Assembly (NCBI GenBank): GCA_019828595.1
Contig: JAHQRK010000009.1
Location: 2,418,001-2,482,000, forward strand
Source: Aphanomyces cochlioides
Taxonomy: Eukaryota > Oomycota > Saprolegniomycetes > Saprolegniales > Verrucalvaceae
Direction: 5' to 3'
Length of the DNA stretch: 64,000 nucleotides
Positions 9,196 to 20,639 of the stretch are shown piece by piece. Made by a program: the position numbers and the translations under genes. Numbering within the stretch: position 1 is the stretch's first letter; each line of letters begins with the position of its first letter. The notes under the pieces were generated by a model. That model saw only the letters and a list, made by a program, of their open reading frames with translations, searched no databases and had not been told where the DNA came from.

Positions 9196-10172
9196 TCATG
9201 GACGACACTTCTTGGAGATTACTGTCGTACGAACGCTCCAGTCGAAGATGCCATCGCTTTGAAATCCACTCTTGGTGAATAAATCGCTGAACAGACCTCT
9301 CAACAAGTCATAGTCTGGTTTGTCTTCAAAGCGGAGAGCTCCGACGTGTTCAAAGTAGGCACGGAATTCATCAGGACAGCCTTGGCACAAGGATTCAACC
9401 GACGTGTTTATCTTCATCCTCAGAGCTGCTTGTTCGTTCTTCTCGGCGATTTGCCACGGCAAACTTCCTCGCAAACAGTATAAAAGTACATAGCCAAGGG
9501 ATTCCATGTCATCACGACGGCTTTGCGCCATGCCCTTGCCGGCATTCTTCGATGCAAACCGCTGCGTGCCAATCTGTCCAGCCTTGTCATGATATTTGAT
9601 ATGCTCGTTCGTTCGAGAGTCGATGAATCGCTTCGCCAGACCAAAGTCAATCACGTAGCAGACATTCGCGTGGTCTCCGAGGCCCATTAACATGTTCACG
9701 GGCTTGATATCGCGGTGGAGAAACGTCTTGGAGTGCATGAACTCCAATCTCGAGATCAACTGGTTGGCCAGCATCAAGACTGTCTTGAGCTGAAAGCGGC
9801 CGCCACAGCGTTCTAGCAGATCTTCCAAGGATGGACCCAGGAGTTCTGTCACCATGACGTAAGAGTTGCCGACGTAACCATACCAGTGGACTTTGGCAAT
9901 TCCCTCTACAACAAAGTCAACAGGGTTGGGTCGATTGAGGACGACGGACCTCCTTCAGCTAGGATTAAATAAATTCTTGACTCGTACATCAGTTGACTTA
10001 ACACGGCCCTTGCTTTGTCTTGACGCTCAATCTTGACGGCAACTTGTTCCCGCGTTGCTACGTTGATTCCGTGATGGACATGGCCAAAGCCTCCACTGGC
10101 GATTCTCGATCCCAGGAGGAACTGGACGCTGTCATCTCCGAATTTTGAAGAGCCTGGAGTTAAAGACGCCAT
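9196..10172 (-). CDS. Casein kinase 1 family protein kinase
   Basis: Two exons, 9950-10172 and 9196-9905, joined across a 44-nt GT-AG intron (9906-9949), give about 310 residues. Features in order: glycine loop ASGGFGHVHHG, VAVKIE, YESRIY, the HWYG region, TELLGPSLEDLL, HRDIKPVNMLMG, IDFGLAKRF, GTQRFAS and RRDDMESLGYVLLY, all hallmarks of CK1 rather than other kinases. The catalytic Asn is kept although the usual Asp of KPDNFL is Val here. CK1 enzymes are mostly cytosolic or nuclear Ser/Thr kinases acting on primed acidic sites. The short C-terminal tail lacks any palmitoylation motif. An ATG at 10190 or farther upstream is possible; 10172 was chosen because MASLTPG begins the conserved part. 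Confidence 0.88.
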
Positions 10173-10377
10173 GGACAGACCTACTACCATGTCAAAGACG
10201 GTGCAACATGGTGAAGAAACCTTCGGCTTTTTTGCAAAAACAGAAATGATAGATCGTAGGAAAAATGTCGTTGGCGTCAAAGAATCGAATTTGATGGTTG
10301 ACTTGGAAAGGAATCACGGTATCGCAATAATCTTTGGGGGTTGTCAAGAGCCTTCGATTAAAGGGTCGAATAAATAT

Positions 10378-12535
10378 CTATTGCCTATCTTGCATAAGTT
10401 GAGCATACTTTTCGGCGTCGGCGTTCAAATTGTCGAGCATGACTTGGCGTGTGCGGTCCACGTCGGCTTGAGAAAAGGCATGTTTGTCCAATAAGTCGTC
10501 AACGTCGATAGTGACACCGCGTTTTCTCGCCTTGTCGAACTTTGCCATGATGCTTTGTGCGGCCAAGAGCATATACACCCCACAATCGTGTGCGTTGCTC
10601 TGTTGGGGGCCGTATAAAACTTGGCCTTTGATCGCTTGACAAGCCTCTTCATCAAGATCGCTGTGAGCAGCGAGAAAATGTTTGAGATTGGAGAGGATTT
10701 TACTCCGTCGATGAAATTGGCCCATCGAATCAATTGTTGCAATCACAGTGGGCTGTTCCTACTCAAATTCAATGAGAAAACAAATGAGCATGATGGACTG
10801 TACGCTAGTGTCACCGAGAGTGAAGTTTTTAGGGCGAATTATGACAGCCAGGCTCCAATGAACACTAGAAAAACCACCATCAGCGTCATCTCCAGGATTA
10901 CGGGTACTTCATGTTGATGGGGACAAATATGAGATCTTTCTGGAGTAAAGACTGAGGCGAAAACCATGTCGCGACGTTTTCCAAGTTGTCTCGAAGCTGT
11001 GTGAAAAAATGCGAGCTTAGGCAGATTGTATATGGAGCACACTGTGGCATTTTAACAGCCAAGAGCCATCTACACACAAGAAATCAATAGGTTTCACAAA
11101 AGAGCAACAGACTTGAAGTAATAGTCGACCAGGTTGTCATTTAAGTACTCTTGAGGCTGGAGCCGCGTAAGGTCCTCTTGCGTGATGGTAATCACATCTG
11201 TAGCATCGGGTGGAAGTGGATATGTAAGAACCACCGGCGACGATTTTACTCGGCGAGCTTGTCTGTCAATCACAATTTCTTTAAATTTCAGGTATTCTTC
11301 GTCGTCGGCGTCGTTCCTAAAGCGTAAAATAACATCTAGACGACCAGACAGATTGATCATACAGCTCTCGCAACGGCAAAAAGCCGTGAGATTGACGCAG
11401 TCGGTCAATTAAATTCAGGCAAGCAGATTCACTTGAAGGTTGAAGGGCCAAGAATGACGTGTCGCCCTCCAATTTAATTACCACAAAGATAGGTGATAGC
11501 TTGGATATCCTAGCGCAAGATGTAAGCGGAGGTTTGCACATAAAATACTTACAGAACTTCGACGATCAAAGAGTACATGATCTCATGACTTCTTAATCGT
11601 AGCGACTTTTCCAAGAACTTGACCGGTTTGTCCCTGTAGCGTTTGGTGCGGTACAATACTGTCCGGCACATGAGTTCCAATTCGTTGTTTGGTTTCTTTT
11701 CGTCATCTTCTGAATCTGACAAGTGAATGGGTTTTTCGGCTGTGCCACCAGACTGCCGACGGGGGGGTGAATCCCTAATTGGTCTAGGCGTTGGAGCTGA
11801 CTCCCGTCTAGAGAATGTCTGGTGTTTCATCTGCAATGGTCGCTTCAATATAAACATTTGATCGTCTACTTTGGGCCTCCGGTTTAGTGCATGACGTGAA
11901 TCAATCTCGTCGTCGGCCACATCATGCCTTCTCCATGACGACGAGTCGGTCGGGACAGTTGATTTGAGCACCTTTTTTCCTGGCGGGGTCAATACTTGCC
12001 CTCTTGAGGGCCATAATTTGCCTCCACTGCAATTTTCCAAGATTCCACGATCGGCTGGTTTACTCACGCGCAGTAGATCCTTGTGTGGTGCGCTATAAAT
12101 TGGTGTCTTCTTCGCCTGTTACCCAATGAGTTTGTGCTGCCGACTACAACTATACGAACATACCTCAGTTCCAAGAAGCGCTTTTCCAGGCACGATTCTT
12201 GTCGATGGGATCGTCGGTCGCGGCTTGTTTGAGAATTGATTCGAGATGGAATACGGTGCAGGGTTCTGTTCTCGGCTCGTGGGCAAGACAGAGGTTGTGA
12301 AGTCAGGTGTTCTGCCGTCATCTGCCCAAAACCGCTTGTTCACTCGCTTCTCGGTCGATTGTGCTCGTCCAAAGCTCATAGTTTGGCGCGCATTAGGTGG
12401 TGGTAAATTATCGCGTCTTGTCTTTCCCAGACCGAATCCTCGGGGCTTCTTCGGCGGAGGCGGCTCAGCACTTAATATCTGATCGATTTCTGCGTCAAGA
12501 ACTTGGAGCTCTTGCCTCTTTTCGTCGCCTTCCAT
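10378..12535 (-). CDS. Ulp1/SENP-type SUMO-specific cysteine protease
   Basis: Seven exons joined across six small introns (12116-12163, 11510-11552, 11317-11362, 11070-11112, 10865-10907, 10759-10803; 43-48 nt, all GT-AG) give about 629 residues. The N-terminal half is basic and low-complexity, with an acidic SDSEDDEKK stretch (a candidate SUMO-interacting region, IHLSDSEDD). The C60-type protease domain starts at TRLQPQEYLNDNLVDYYFK and contains the triad: His in NVHWSLAVI (codon at 10858-10860), Asp in TIDSM (10739-10741) and Cys in HDCGVY (10582-10584), with the oxyanion Gln in GPQQ. Such enzymes mature and remove SUMO in the nucleus. A possible ubiquitin-like segment precedes the domain (IFVVIKLEGDTSF), uncertain. 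Every exon junction restores the conserved frame, which supports the model strongly. Confidence 0.88.
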
Positions 12536-13275
12536 GGCCTTTCTCCTTGCGCGCCACTCGCCGCTTTGGTGTTATGAGCGCAAATTTGAAAATGATTTTT
12601 CTTTAAAAGAAATTAAAAAATAGATACAACTTCTATTTTCAGCTAAAAAAAGATTTCAAGCTCAGGAATAACGCCAAAATACCGAAAAATAATGTTTTTG
12701 GCATTTCATGTTTCCAATTTCATCGTTTATTCATTTATTTTTTACTTTGTTTGAAATACTTGTAATCTGAAATTCATCATCGTCCCAACGGTCCAACAAC
12801 AACGATCATGATCAGGACACGATGCACTCTCCGTGTCCTGCCACCGTTCTCCCCTCCAGTTACTTCTAAGCTCGACACGGTATATCGTTGTAGGGCATAA
12901 AAGAGATCTACGCCAAAAATACATCGTCAACTGATGCCTTGAGCGCCATTTGGAGTTCAAGTATGGTGCGGATTTTTCATCGACGATAGTTTTTCAGTCA
13001 TTGCGTGACCGCTCCAGAAAAAGTTCTACAGTTGGTTTTCGTCTTTAGTTGAGAGATAAGCAAGGCCGAAACCTCTGGGAAGGCACAGGTCTGTGGAACT
13101 AGGTTTGGAGAGAAAGGTGGACATGAAAATCAAGCAAAGCAAACATCCTTCAAGTGAAACTACAATTTTTATGGAGGAAGTCATGAACCGGTGGTATGGA
13201 GAGTGAATTTGCACACATTATGAATGAAGCGACGTAACGAAATGTGGAGAGGTGATAAAATAAGTATGGTAAATA
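12536..13275. other. Intergenic, AT-rich, no gene
   Basis: Holds the 5' flank of the SUMO protease gene and the 3' flank of the ankyrin gene. Open frames are short and motif-free. Confidence 0.6.
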
Positions 13276-16083
13276 TTACTCATCGCCTTCCGCTGGGCCA
13301 TACTCTTCCCCGCGCCATTCAATCGCCCGGAACGCAAACATAACGAAACGTTGGCCATGCTTGACAGCTAGATCAAACGCAGTCTCTCCATTCTAAGCAT
13401 CCCACTTGGTACACCATGCCACACAACAAATACTTACCAAAGTGCGGAGACAAAAGTCCGTTTTGAGCAAAAGATGCCGGACGACTTCGACTTGGCCGTA
13501 GTTGGCTGCTAAATGTAATGGCGTCCTGCCATCCTATCGTGCCACGTCATGGACCAAATAAAAGAGCTGGTGGCTTACAATGTCCATGCAATCCACTGTA
13601 TGTTCGATATCTGCCAAGACACGGACCGACGCAAGCTTCCCTTCTGCGGCAGCAATATGCAACGGTGTCCAGCCATTCTACACCACGACTTCAGGCGAAA
13701 GGATTAACAATCGGTGTACCGTGGCGGCGGCGGTAGCACAAGCTCCTTTGTGCAGAAGAAGTCGTATCATGGCAATTCGACCAGCTTTTGCGGCGAGGAA
13801 CAATGCCGTGATACCATTCTAACCAACTTTCAGCTCGAAGCGGACGCGGAGCATTTACCTTTGAGGCCAAGTCGAGCTTAGCCTTGTTCACCAAGCGAAA
13901 CGCAACGTCGAGATGGCCTAAGACGGCAGCAGCTCGCAAAGGAGTCCATCCTTCCTTTGAAGCCAAGTCGACGTTGGCAGTCGGCAGCAATAGCTTTACA
14001 ACAGGTACATGGTTTTTGATCGCCGCGACAAGGACGGCTGTGCGGCCATTTATGTCTTGAAAATCAACGTCCACGCCTTCTTCAATCAGCTTTTCAACTG
14101 CCGCGACGTCGCCTAACTTAGCTGCCTCCATGAGCGCTGTACCCAATCGCTACGAACAAGCAAGATAAGTTTTCAAGCCTTGATATGATGGAGACTCATA
14201 CCTCACGCTTGGCTCTGGTGACCGATTCTGTGAAATCACTCAAGACAGTGGCCACTGCATGATGACCTTTGCGTCGAGCTAGATCTCTAGCCGTGTCGTT
14301 GCTCTAGAGGAGGAGTCTAAGTTTGAGCAATGTCTTCCAATATCTTACGTAGGTTTTCAGCGTCGCGTCGGCTTTTTCCAGAAGTAATTGCACCAACTCT
14401 AAATGTCCTTCACGCGAGGCAATATGCAATGGCGTGCGGCCCCACTACGCTCCTCTGTCAGCATCTACTCCAAACATTTGAAATACCTTGTCAGCCAAGT
14501 TGACATTGGCTTTCTCCATCAAGGCCCTGACGACTTCTGTGTGGCCTTCCCATGCAGCAATATACAATGGCGTCCATCCATTCTAAATGAAAAAAGCTGT
14601 TCGTGAGATGCCCCTGAGCTCATTTCTATTTCTTACCTCGTCAGCGAGATCTACATTAGCTTGAGTCATTAAGAGCTTGACAACTTCGACGTGGCCTTCC
14701 CAAGCAGCTTTATACAATGGTGTTTGGCCAGTCTACAACATAGAAAAACAATAAAAGGAGAAATACAGTGGTCAGCAAACCAGGTCGGGTAAATCCACGC
14801 TAGCTTCTTCCATCAATAATCTCACAACTTCGACATGTCCTTCGCCTGCTGCTTTATACAATGCCGTCCATCCATTCTAGACACAGGAACGTCAATGAGG
14901 ATTCTGTGTTGCGGCGTACTTTGGTCAAATGATCGACATTGGCTACTTCGATCAATAATCTCACAATTTCAACATGTCCTTCCCATGCTGCCATATACAA
15001 TGGAGTCCATCCTTCCTAATGAAAAGCCACATTGGGAACTCGGCAAAACGGGGATAAATACGTGATCTGCCAATTCGACATTTGCTCGACGAATCAAGAG
15101 CCTGACCACTTCAGTATGGCCCTTGCTAGCTGCCATATATAGCGGCGTGTATCCTTCCTAAGATATTTTTGGTTAAATGGACATTTCGAGCGACGTAGAG
15201 CCTACTTTGGAAGTGACGTTGACATTGGATACGTCTAATAATGCAGCTACGACAGCAGTGTGGCCTTCCCAAGCAGCCATGTACATCGGAGTCCATCCTT
15301 CCTAATGAAGAAACGCCACGAGTCAATCGAGGAGACTGCAAGGAACATACCCTTGATGGCAAATCAACGTCGGCTTTAGTCATGAGCACTTTGACCATTT
15401 CGACGCGACCTTCCTTGGCTGCTTTAAACAGCGCAGTGCATCCTCCCTTGCCAAGAGTAATTTAGAATCATTGCTGGCTTCGTGTGTTTTCTACCAGATC
15501 CTGGTGATTGACACCAACGCCTTTAGCCATGAGTGCTTTGACCGATGCGATTTCATCAGCATTTGCAGCATCGAAGAGATCTCGTTCTTGGCGCTATGAC
15601 GGGCTTGAAATTTCTCTCACAATCTTCTTATACCTTTTTCGAGATCGCTCGCTCCGCCAATGTAGTCGCAATGGCTGGAAAATCTTTCTTCATGGCCAGG
15701 TCGTATGGGGTCAACCCATCCTATTGTACGGAATACACAGTACAGCGACTGAAGCATCTGATAAGAAAGCGTACATGAGTTCGCAATGTAAAGTCTGCTT
15801 TGACGAGCAAGACACGAACGATATCCAAGCGTCCACAGAAGACAGCGGCATGCAGCGGCGTCCACCCCGATTCCTATGGATATTCGTCACCGATTGGACT
15901 CGAACTTTCCACTTACCGCGTCTCGAAAGTTGACGTCGGCGCCCTGTACCATGAATCGCTGGATGGCTTTGATGTTTCCACACAACGTCGCATCGTACAG
16001 GTCTTTCCCTGTGGGCTACACGACACTCCAACCGTCAGATCCATCGCTCTTTCTTGTCATCGGCGTACCTTTGCCGGCCACAT
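13276..16083 (-). CDS. Ankyrin-repeat protein, 19 exons with about one repeat per exon
   Basis: A chain of about 19 exons from the short first exon (MWPAK, 16069-16083) to the stop at 13276 gives about 656 residues. Most exons are 96-102 nt, one 33-residue ankyrin repeat each, for example GWTPLYIAAWEGHTEVVRAL and GWTALYKAAGEGHVEVVRLL; the exon at 13859-14149 holds three repeats. Introns are 40-54 nt, nearly all GT...TAG and phase 0; the one before the exon at 15351 uses AAG. I count about 18 repeats, with a capping-like exon SNDTARDLARRKGHHAVATV at 14202-14303, so two shorter genes joined or split here remain possible. No membrane helix or catalytic domain; ankyrin proteins act as protein-binding scaffolds, and the partner is unknown. 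Repeat consensus differs from the 33-64 kb family. Confidence 0.82.
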
Positions 16084-17261
16084 GCCGCTTTTGAAAATGC
16101 CTGTTGCACACAAATCACGTTTAAACATCAAGTTAAATATATTAAAAAAAGCCAAAAAATCAATTATTCCAATATTTTAATCTAATTTCAATTTAATTGG
16201 AAATGTTATTCAAAATTAATCCCCAAAATTCCAACTCCCTTTGCCGTGTCTATCTTCCTCGGCTAAAGGTCTGCCAACAATGCAAAACTTGGCGAGTATC
16301 ACATGGATCTTCCCTCCAGCCTTTTCGCTTCGTCTCCGTCTGTGCGCGACAGACTGGACGACTGACCATCAAGCAAAGCGTCATATGGTCGTTCGTTCGT
16401 TGTCGCACGTTCGAAATCGCTCTGTTTAAAAAGGTGCTGTTTCGCACACATCCTTTCAGGAATCCCTACTGGTACTTGTCGATCGTTGTAATCTGCTCCG
16501 TGTCCTGCGCTCTCAATAACGTAAAAATATTTGTACGAGGACATGCTACAGTTCACGCACTATGATCTCACAGGTTTTGAAATTTGTCTCGTGCATTTTT
16601 CAAATTAATTCACCGAATCGAAAACATCTCTTGCTGCCTCTTTTATACTCCGTGGCAAAGCATGAAGACGAGAATTGCAAGCATAGCAAGCAACCAGCCT
16701 TGCTCGCCTTCATCTTTACGATTCTCCATTTACTCTTAACTTAAACTATGCTGCGAGGCTTACTTAATTGTCATGTACTAGTATCAAATTAAAATCTGCT
16801 CTTGCTAGCACAGCCTCCGAGTTCTAGTCAGCTATAACTAGCTTGAATAGCACATAGATTAGAAAACTCTAGTCGAGGCAATCGCTGTTAGCAGGCCCAG
16901 TGGATTTTACGCTGACTTTCTTCACACAATCTCTCTTGAATTCTTTTGGGAGCTGCATCCACGGGCTGTTGCGTGTCACAAACGACACCGTGACACTACA
17001 AATACGTTAAATAGGTTTATATTGTCAAAACAAGATGCGAAATGCTAAGAGAACCAATTCATTGACGTCAACCTCTGCGATCTAAACGTGGCCACGACGA
17101 CATGCTGTGCCAACCAAATTCAGCGTCTAGATACTCAACAACTGACTTCCTTGGGAATCTCTTCGAAGTCTTTCTGGCCCTGGAGGATTGATCATCCAAT
17201 CGGTGTAACACACGCCACCAGGCTGACAGGTCCGATCAGATGATGACCATTGTCTAGACGA

Positions 17262-17336
17262 ATTTTGATTGGTTGAAAAGAAATGAAAAAAAACCAATCA
17301 AATTTCATTAAAAAATGTTTTTAAACCAATCAAAAT
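17262..17336. repeat. Inverted repeat with CCAATCA cores
   Basis: The arms ATTTTGATTGGTT (17262-17274) and AACCAATCAAAAT (17324-17336) are exact reverse complements; a third copy, AACCAATCAAAT, lies between them near 17292. Confidence 0.7.
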
Positions 17337-17378
17337 ATTTATAATATTCAAATGATATTATGAAAATTTGAGAAATTA

Positions 17379-17645
17379 GAGAGTTTTCGGAGACCCAAAA
17401 GTTGACTTTAGATACAGTAGACATTTTCCTCTAAAACCTAATTATCCTGTGGAAATACATAAGTCGAGATTCGGATCTTAAGTCGTGATCAGATTGACTT
17501 AGCGGGCCTTTAAGTCGAACTCTGTATTGACTTAGTACAACTAGGAACTTTCCTAATCTCAAGACAAGATTGTCCGAAAATTGACATTTTCCAAATAGGA
17601 CTTTGCTTAAGTCAAAGTCAATATTGGGTTAACTCGAAAACTCTC
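17379..17645. mobile_element. MITE with TA target duplication
   Basis: Termini GAGAGTTTTCG and CGAAAACTCTC are perfect inverted repeats flanked by TA on both sides; similarity continues inwards for about 35 bases (ACCCAA and TTGACTTT on the left, matched on the right). The interior is non-coding and rich in AAGTCG/GACTTA words. Size 267 bp and the TA duplication fit a non-autonomous Tc1/mariner or pogo-type element. Confidence 0.75.
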
Positions 17646-18342
17646 TATTGTCGAATCATTTTTCATGTTAGTACATACTTTACACCAATGAAAACTAAAT
17701 ATTATGCATTCGATTCCAAATTGGACTGGGCTGTCGAATCGAATCGACTTGCCAGAATCGACTAACAATCGACTAGCTAATCATATATCAGTATTTTCAA
17801 TATTTTGACCAATCAAATCACCTTAATTATATGACTTGGGGAAAGGCCGTGGGGAAAGGCCATGATGGACGCTAACTCGCGGAAGATACGCGCGGCATCT
17901 TGACGCTTCATAACGAGGTTGTATTGGGCGTAGAAATCATGCATGACGGTATTCTGGGATGCAGGTACCATTGCTAGGAAGAAATTGTACTTAACTTTGT
18001 ATACTATACAATATTTCATATTAAATTTAGCATAGTCGATTGCTATGCGATTTGGCCAATGACCTGCCAAGTCCACATTATACTATAGTATTATTATTGT
18101 AGATTTGGCCAATGAAGTTCATGTTTGTGGTGGTGCGCCTTTCCAGCCACACGTTTGATGGCGCTTTCCCCGCCCGCCGTGGTCGATGATGGCCGCATCC
18201 ATGGCAAGGGCTGTGTCGCTTCGCGAATTTGGGTTGAAGTTGGCAACCGGTACCGAGGTCAACGACCAGTAGAGTTGCCCCGATCACCCTACAGTAAAGC
18301 CACGCCCATTCTCTGGCATTTTCAAGTTTTCCCAGCCTCTCC

Positions 18343-19197
18343 ATGCAGCTTGTTGTAGGAGCGCTGCTGGCGGCGAATGTCATGGTGGCTGTATCATCTG
18401 CAGCGCCATGCAAACCAGCAGATATCACTGCTGTCTACAACAGCACCTTTCTCAGCCCATACTTTGGACCGTGTGCTAAAGACATTGGTGTAACTCCCTC
18501 CGCACTGCAAACGCTTATCCACCCAACACCATCTCAACTGGCGACAGCCAAAGACTCGGACAACTGCCAATGGCTCTTTGGAGACTTTCAAACGATTGCA
18601 AATGAATCCTCGGTGCACTGCATGGAGATTGATCTTCTCGTGCAGAACGTCTCGTTCGACATGTTCCTCACGTGGGTGGATGTCGAAAGCGTCGCCAAAG
18701 TTTCAAGCCCATGCAATGCTTCAGCCATCACATCAGCTCTTGCCTCGGCAGCTTCGTCATCCTCGCATGCAATGTGTCTCGAGGCTGCAGGACTCAACAC
18801 AACAGCTGCAACCTTTGTGTATCCTCCGACTCTTGACCAAATCACGGCGATCCGCAACAACGACCTCTGCACTGGTTTGTTCACCGACTTGCAAGCTGTG
18901 ATTGCAAACGTCTCGTCCTGCGCTTTGCTGGCTGATGGTACTGACATTCAAGCGTTGGCCCGCCTTGATTTTGATGGCGCAATGGATTGGCTAGAGATCG
19001 TCACGAGCTTGGACGGCCCTCCGCCATCCAACACAGTTCGCTTCCCGGCCCAAGACGAAAGCTTGCATCACGGCGCGGCGGTCGTTCTTGGCGCTATGTT
19101 GGCTGGAACATGCGTGGCCATCGTGGTGTACGTTGTCCACCTCAGTTCGACTCTGCGGAAGACATCGGAAGAGCGGCAGGAACTCCTTGCCATTTGA
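18343..19197 (+). CDS. Membrane-anchored protein with two four-cysteine elicitin-like modules
   Basis: 284 residues. A signal peptide (MQLVVGALLAANVMVAVSSA) is followed by two modules of about 95 residues, each with four cysteines spaced alike (CKPAD, GPCAKDIG, DNCQWLF, VHCMEID in the first; SPCNAS, AMCLEA, DLCTGLF, SSCALL in the second). The C-x-x-D-x-G start of each module and the PTxxQ stretch recall elicitins, oomycete sterol-binding secreted proteins, but true elicitins have six cysteines, so this is inference. A membrane helix (VVLGAMLAGTCVAIVVYVV) and a short tail ending SEERQELLAI follow. It has no Thr-rich stalk, unlike two of its paralogues at 20.6 and 24.6 kb. Function unknown; surface lipid binding or adhesion are guesses. 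Confidence 0.72.
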   Translation: MQLVVGALLAANVMVAVSSAAPCKPADITAVYNSTFLSPYFGPCAKDIGVTPSALQTLIHPTPSQLATAKDSDNCQWLFGDFQTIANESSVHCMEIDLLVQNVSFDMFLTWVDVESVAKVSSPCNASAITSALASAASSSSHAMCLEAAGLNTTAATFVYPPTLDQITAIRNNDLCTGLFTDLQAVIANVSSCALLADGTDIQALARLDFDGAMDWLEIVTSLDGPPPSNTVRFPAQDESLHHGAAVVLGAMLAGTCVAIVVYVVHLSSTLRKTSEERQELLAI

Positions 19198-20639
19198 GCC
19201 AGATACACTTTTTATGTCACATCAATAATGAATTTTAGCCAATCAATTTCCATTCGTTTGGGAAATACCATCTTCAGTGGGAAAAACTATGGATCGAGAT
19301 TCAAAGGCAGGATTGTGAACACTCTCTCGACGTCGCCTTTCGTCTGCCACGGGGCTGTGGTCCAAGTGAAACCGATCGGATGTGAAAGCCTACCAAGCTC
19401 CTCGAAGATACTGAAACTTTGACACCTGCTGTCAATGAATCGGCCCAAATATTCGACACCTGAATCTCCAAGTACAGTAGATCCCAACGATGTGTATATA
19501 TGGGACACCCTCTCTTGGGCAAAACAACGAGCACAACGCATCCATGCCACTTTAAACCGATAGATTCTATCACTTCAAAGACGTCGAGTGAGGGAAGATC
19601 GCACGACATGCTGTCGTTTGTATCAATTCGGAGGATCTTGTGGTGCTGCTTGAGTTACAAGTGAAACCACCTGCCAAGATTCATATGAACAATGCGCTGA
19701 TCGAGTTTTTCCCATGGGACAAACCTGCTGACCAGTTTGAATCGGACTTTATTGAGAAATGTTAAGATTGCTCATCCAGAAATTCGCCGCCCGATCTTTA
19801 AATGCATAAATTTCCAAAGTTGCGAAAATTCAACTTCGAGCTCAACTTGGCGCAGTGAAGCCCAAACCAAGCGTTCCCCGCATCAACACCAAGCTGGCTT
19901 CAAATTTTGGAGCTGAATGCCTGGTTTTCGTGGCTCCAAAGAGGGGGATGTGTCAAAAACTATAAGTTTTTCCCTTTTCTTACCGACTTCTTGTGAAGGA
20001 ATCGTTGAGGAGACCTGAGCAACTGCACCCCCTCGGTGAAGATACAATCCAGTGAGGCCAAGGGGCAGACTGAGCAGGATGATATTGCAAAAGGAGGACG
20101 CCATAGGCCCCATGTCCCCCCTTTTGCTCTCGACGACTGAAATTTTCCGCTCCGTGCCATGCAGATATTCACGCTCGTATCTTTATGCACATTGCATCGC
20201 CTCGAGCGTTTCATGAAGCCTCCAGCGAGCTCCACGCCTGCGCTTCTTCACGATTCATTGCATTTCACCCTTTTGGGCACATCATATCAGTCACATGAAC
20301 TATTTTGAACAAAATATCTCACCTCGATAGTATTAATATTGTAATAGTACACACTTTGTCTCAAAATCTCTAACCAAATGGTCAAAATTCGGTGAGACAG
20401 TTGAAATTTGTGAAAATCGCGGTGTGTCGTTGAGGATACAAATTTATTTTGTATAAATTTTGCATATATTTTTCTAGCGAATTCAACTGCCCTTTAAGTG
20501 GGTTGTATACAAATTCCAAGTATACGACCGCCCAGCCGAGAAAGGCCAGTGGTGGAGTCAAAGGGTGATAGGATGCTCCTCCTTGGTGCTGCTGTCTTGC
20601 TCGTCAATGACTTCGAATTGAGTCATTTTGGGATTTGCC
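19198..20639. other. Intergenic with a possible gene remnant
   Basis: A plus-strand stretch at about 19592-19764 reads as plausible protein (containing VVLLELQVKPPAKIHMNNAL) and ends at TAA, but no start, partner exon or family was recognised. The region otherwise shows no gene. Confidence 0.35.

Larger units (their letters stand above)
16084..18342. other. Long AT-rich intergenic region with MITE
   Basis: Apart from an inverted CCAAT pair (17262-17336) and a MITE (17379-17645), I see no gene. A minus-strand frame at 17813-18000 (containing QYNLVMKRQDAARIFRELAS) looks protein-like but has no start or recognisable domain and may be a gene remnant. Confidence 0.5.

Noticed and set aside
13859..14303. 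Split of the 19-exon ankyrin gene into two genes at about 14,150
   Set aside because: Exon 14202-14303 looks like a cap and the next exon like a start, but splice sites fit continuous splicing; kept as one gene with the alternative noted.
15126..15398. Ankyrin exons read as separate short genes
   Set aside because: Consistent phase-0 GT-AG borders join them into one long gene.
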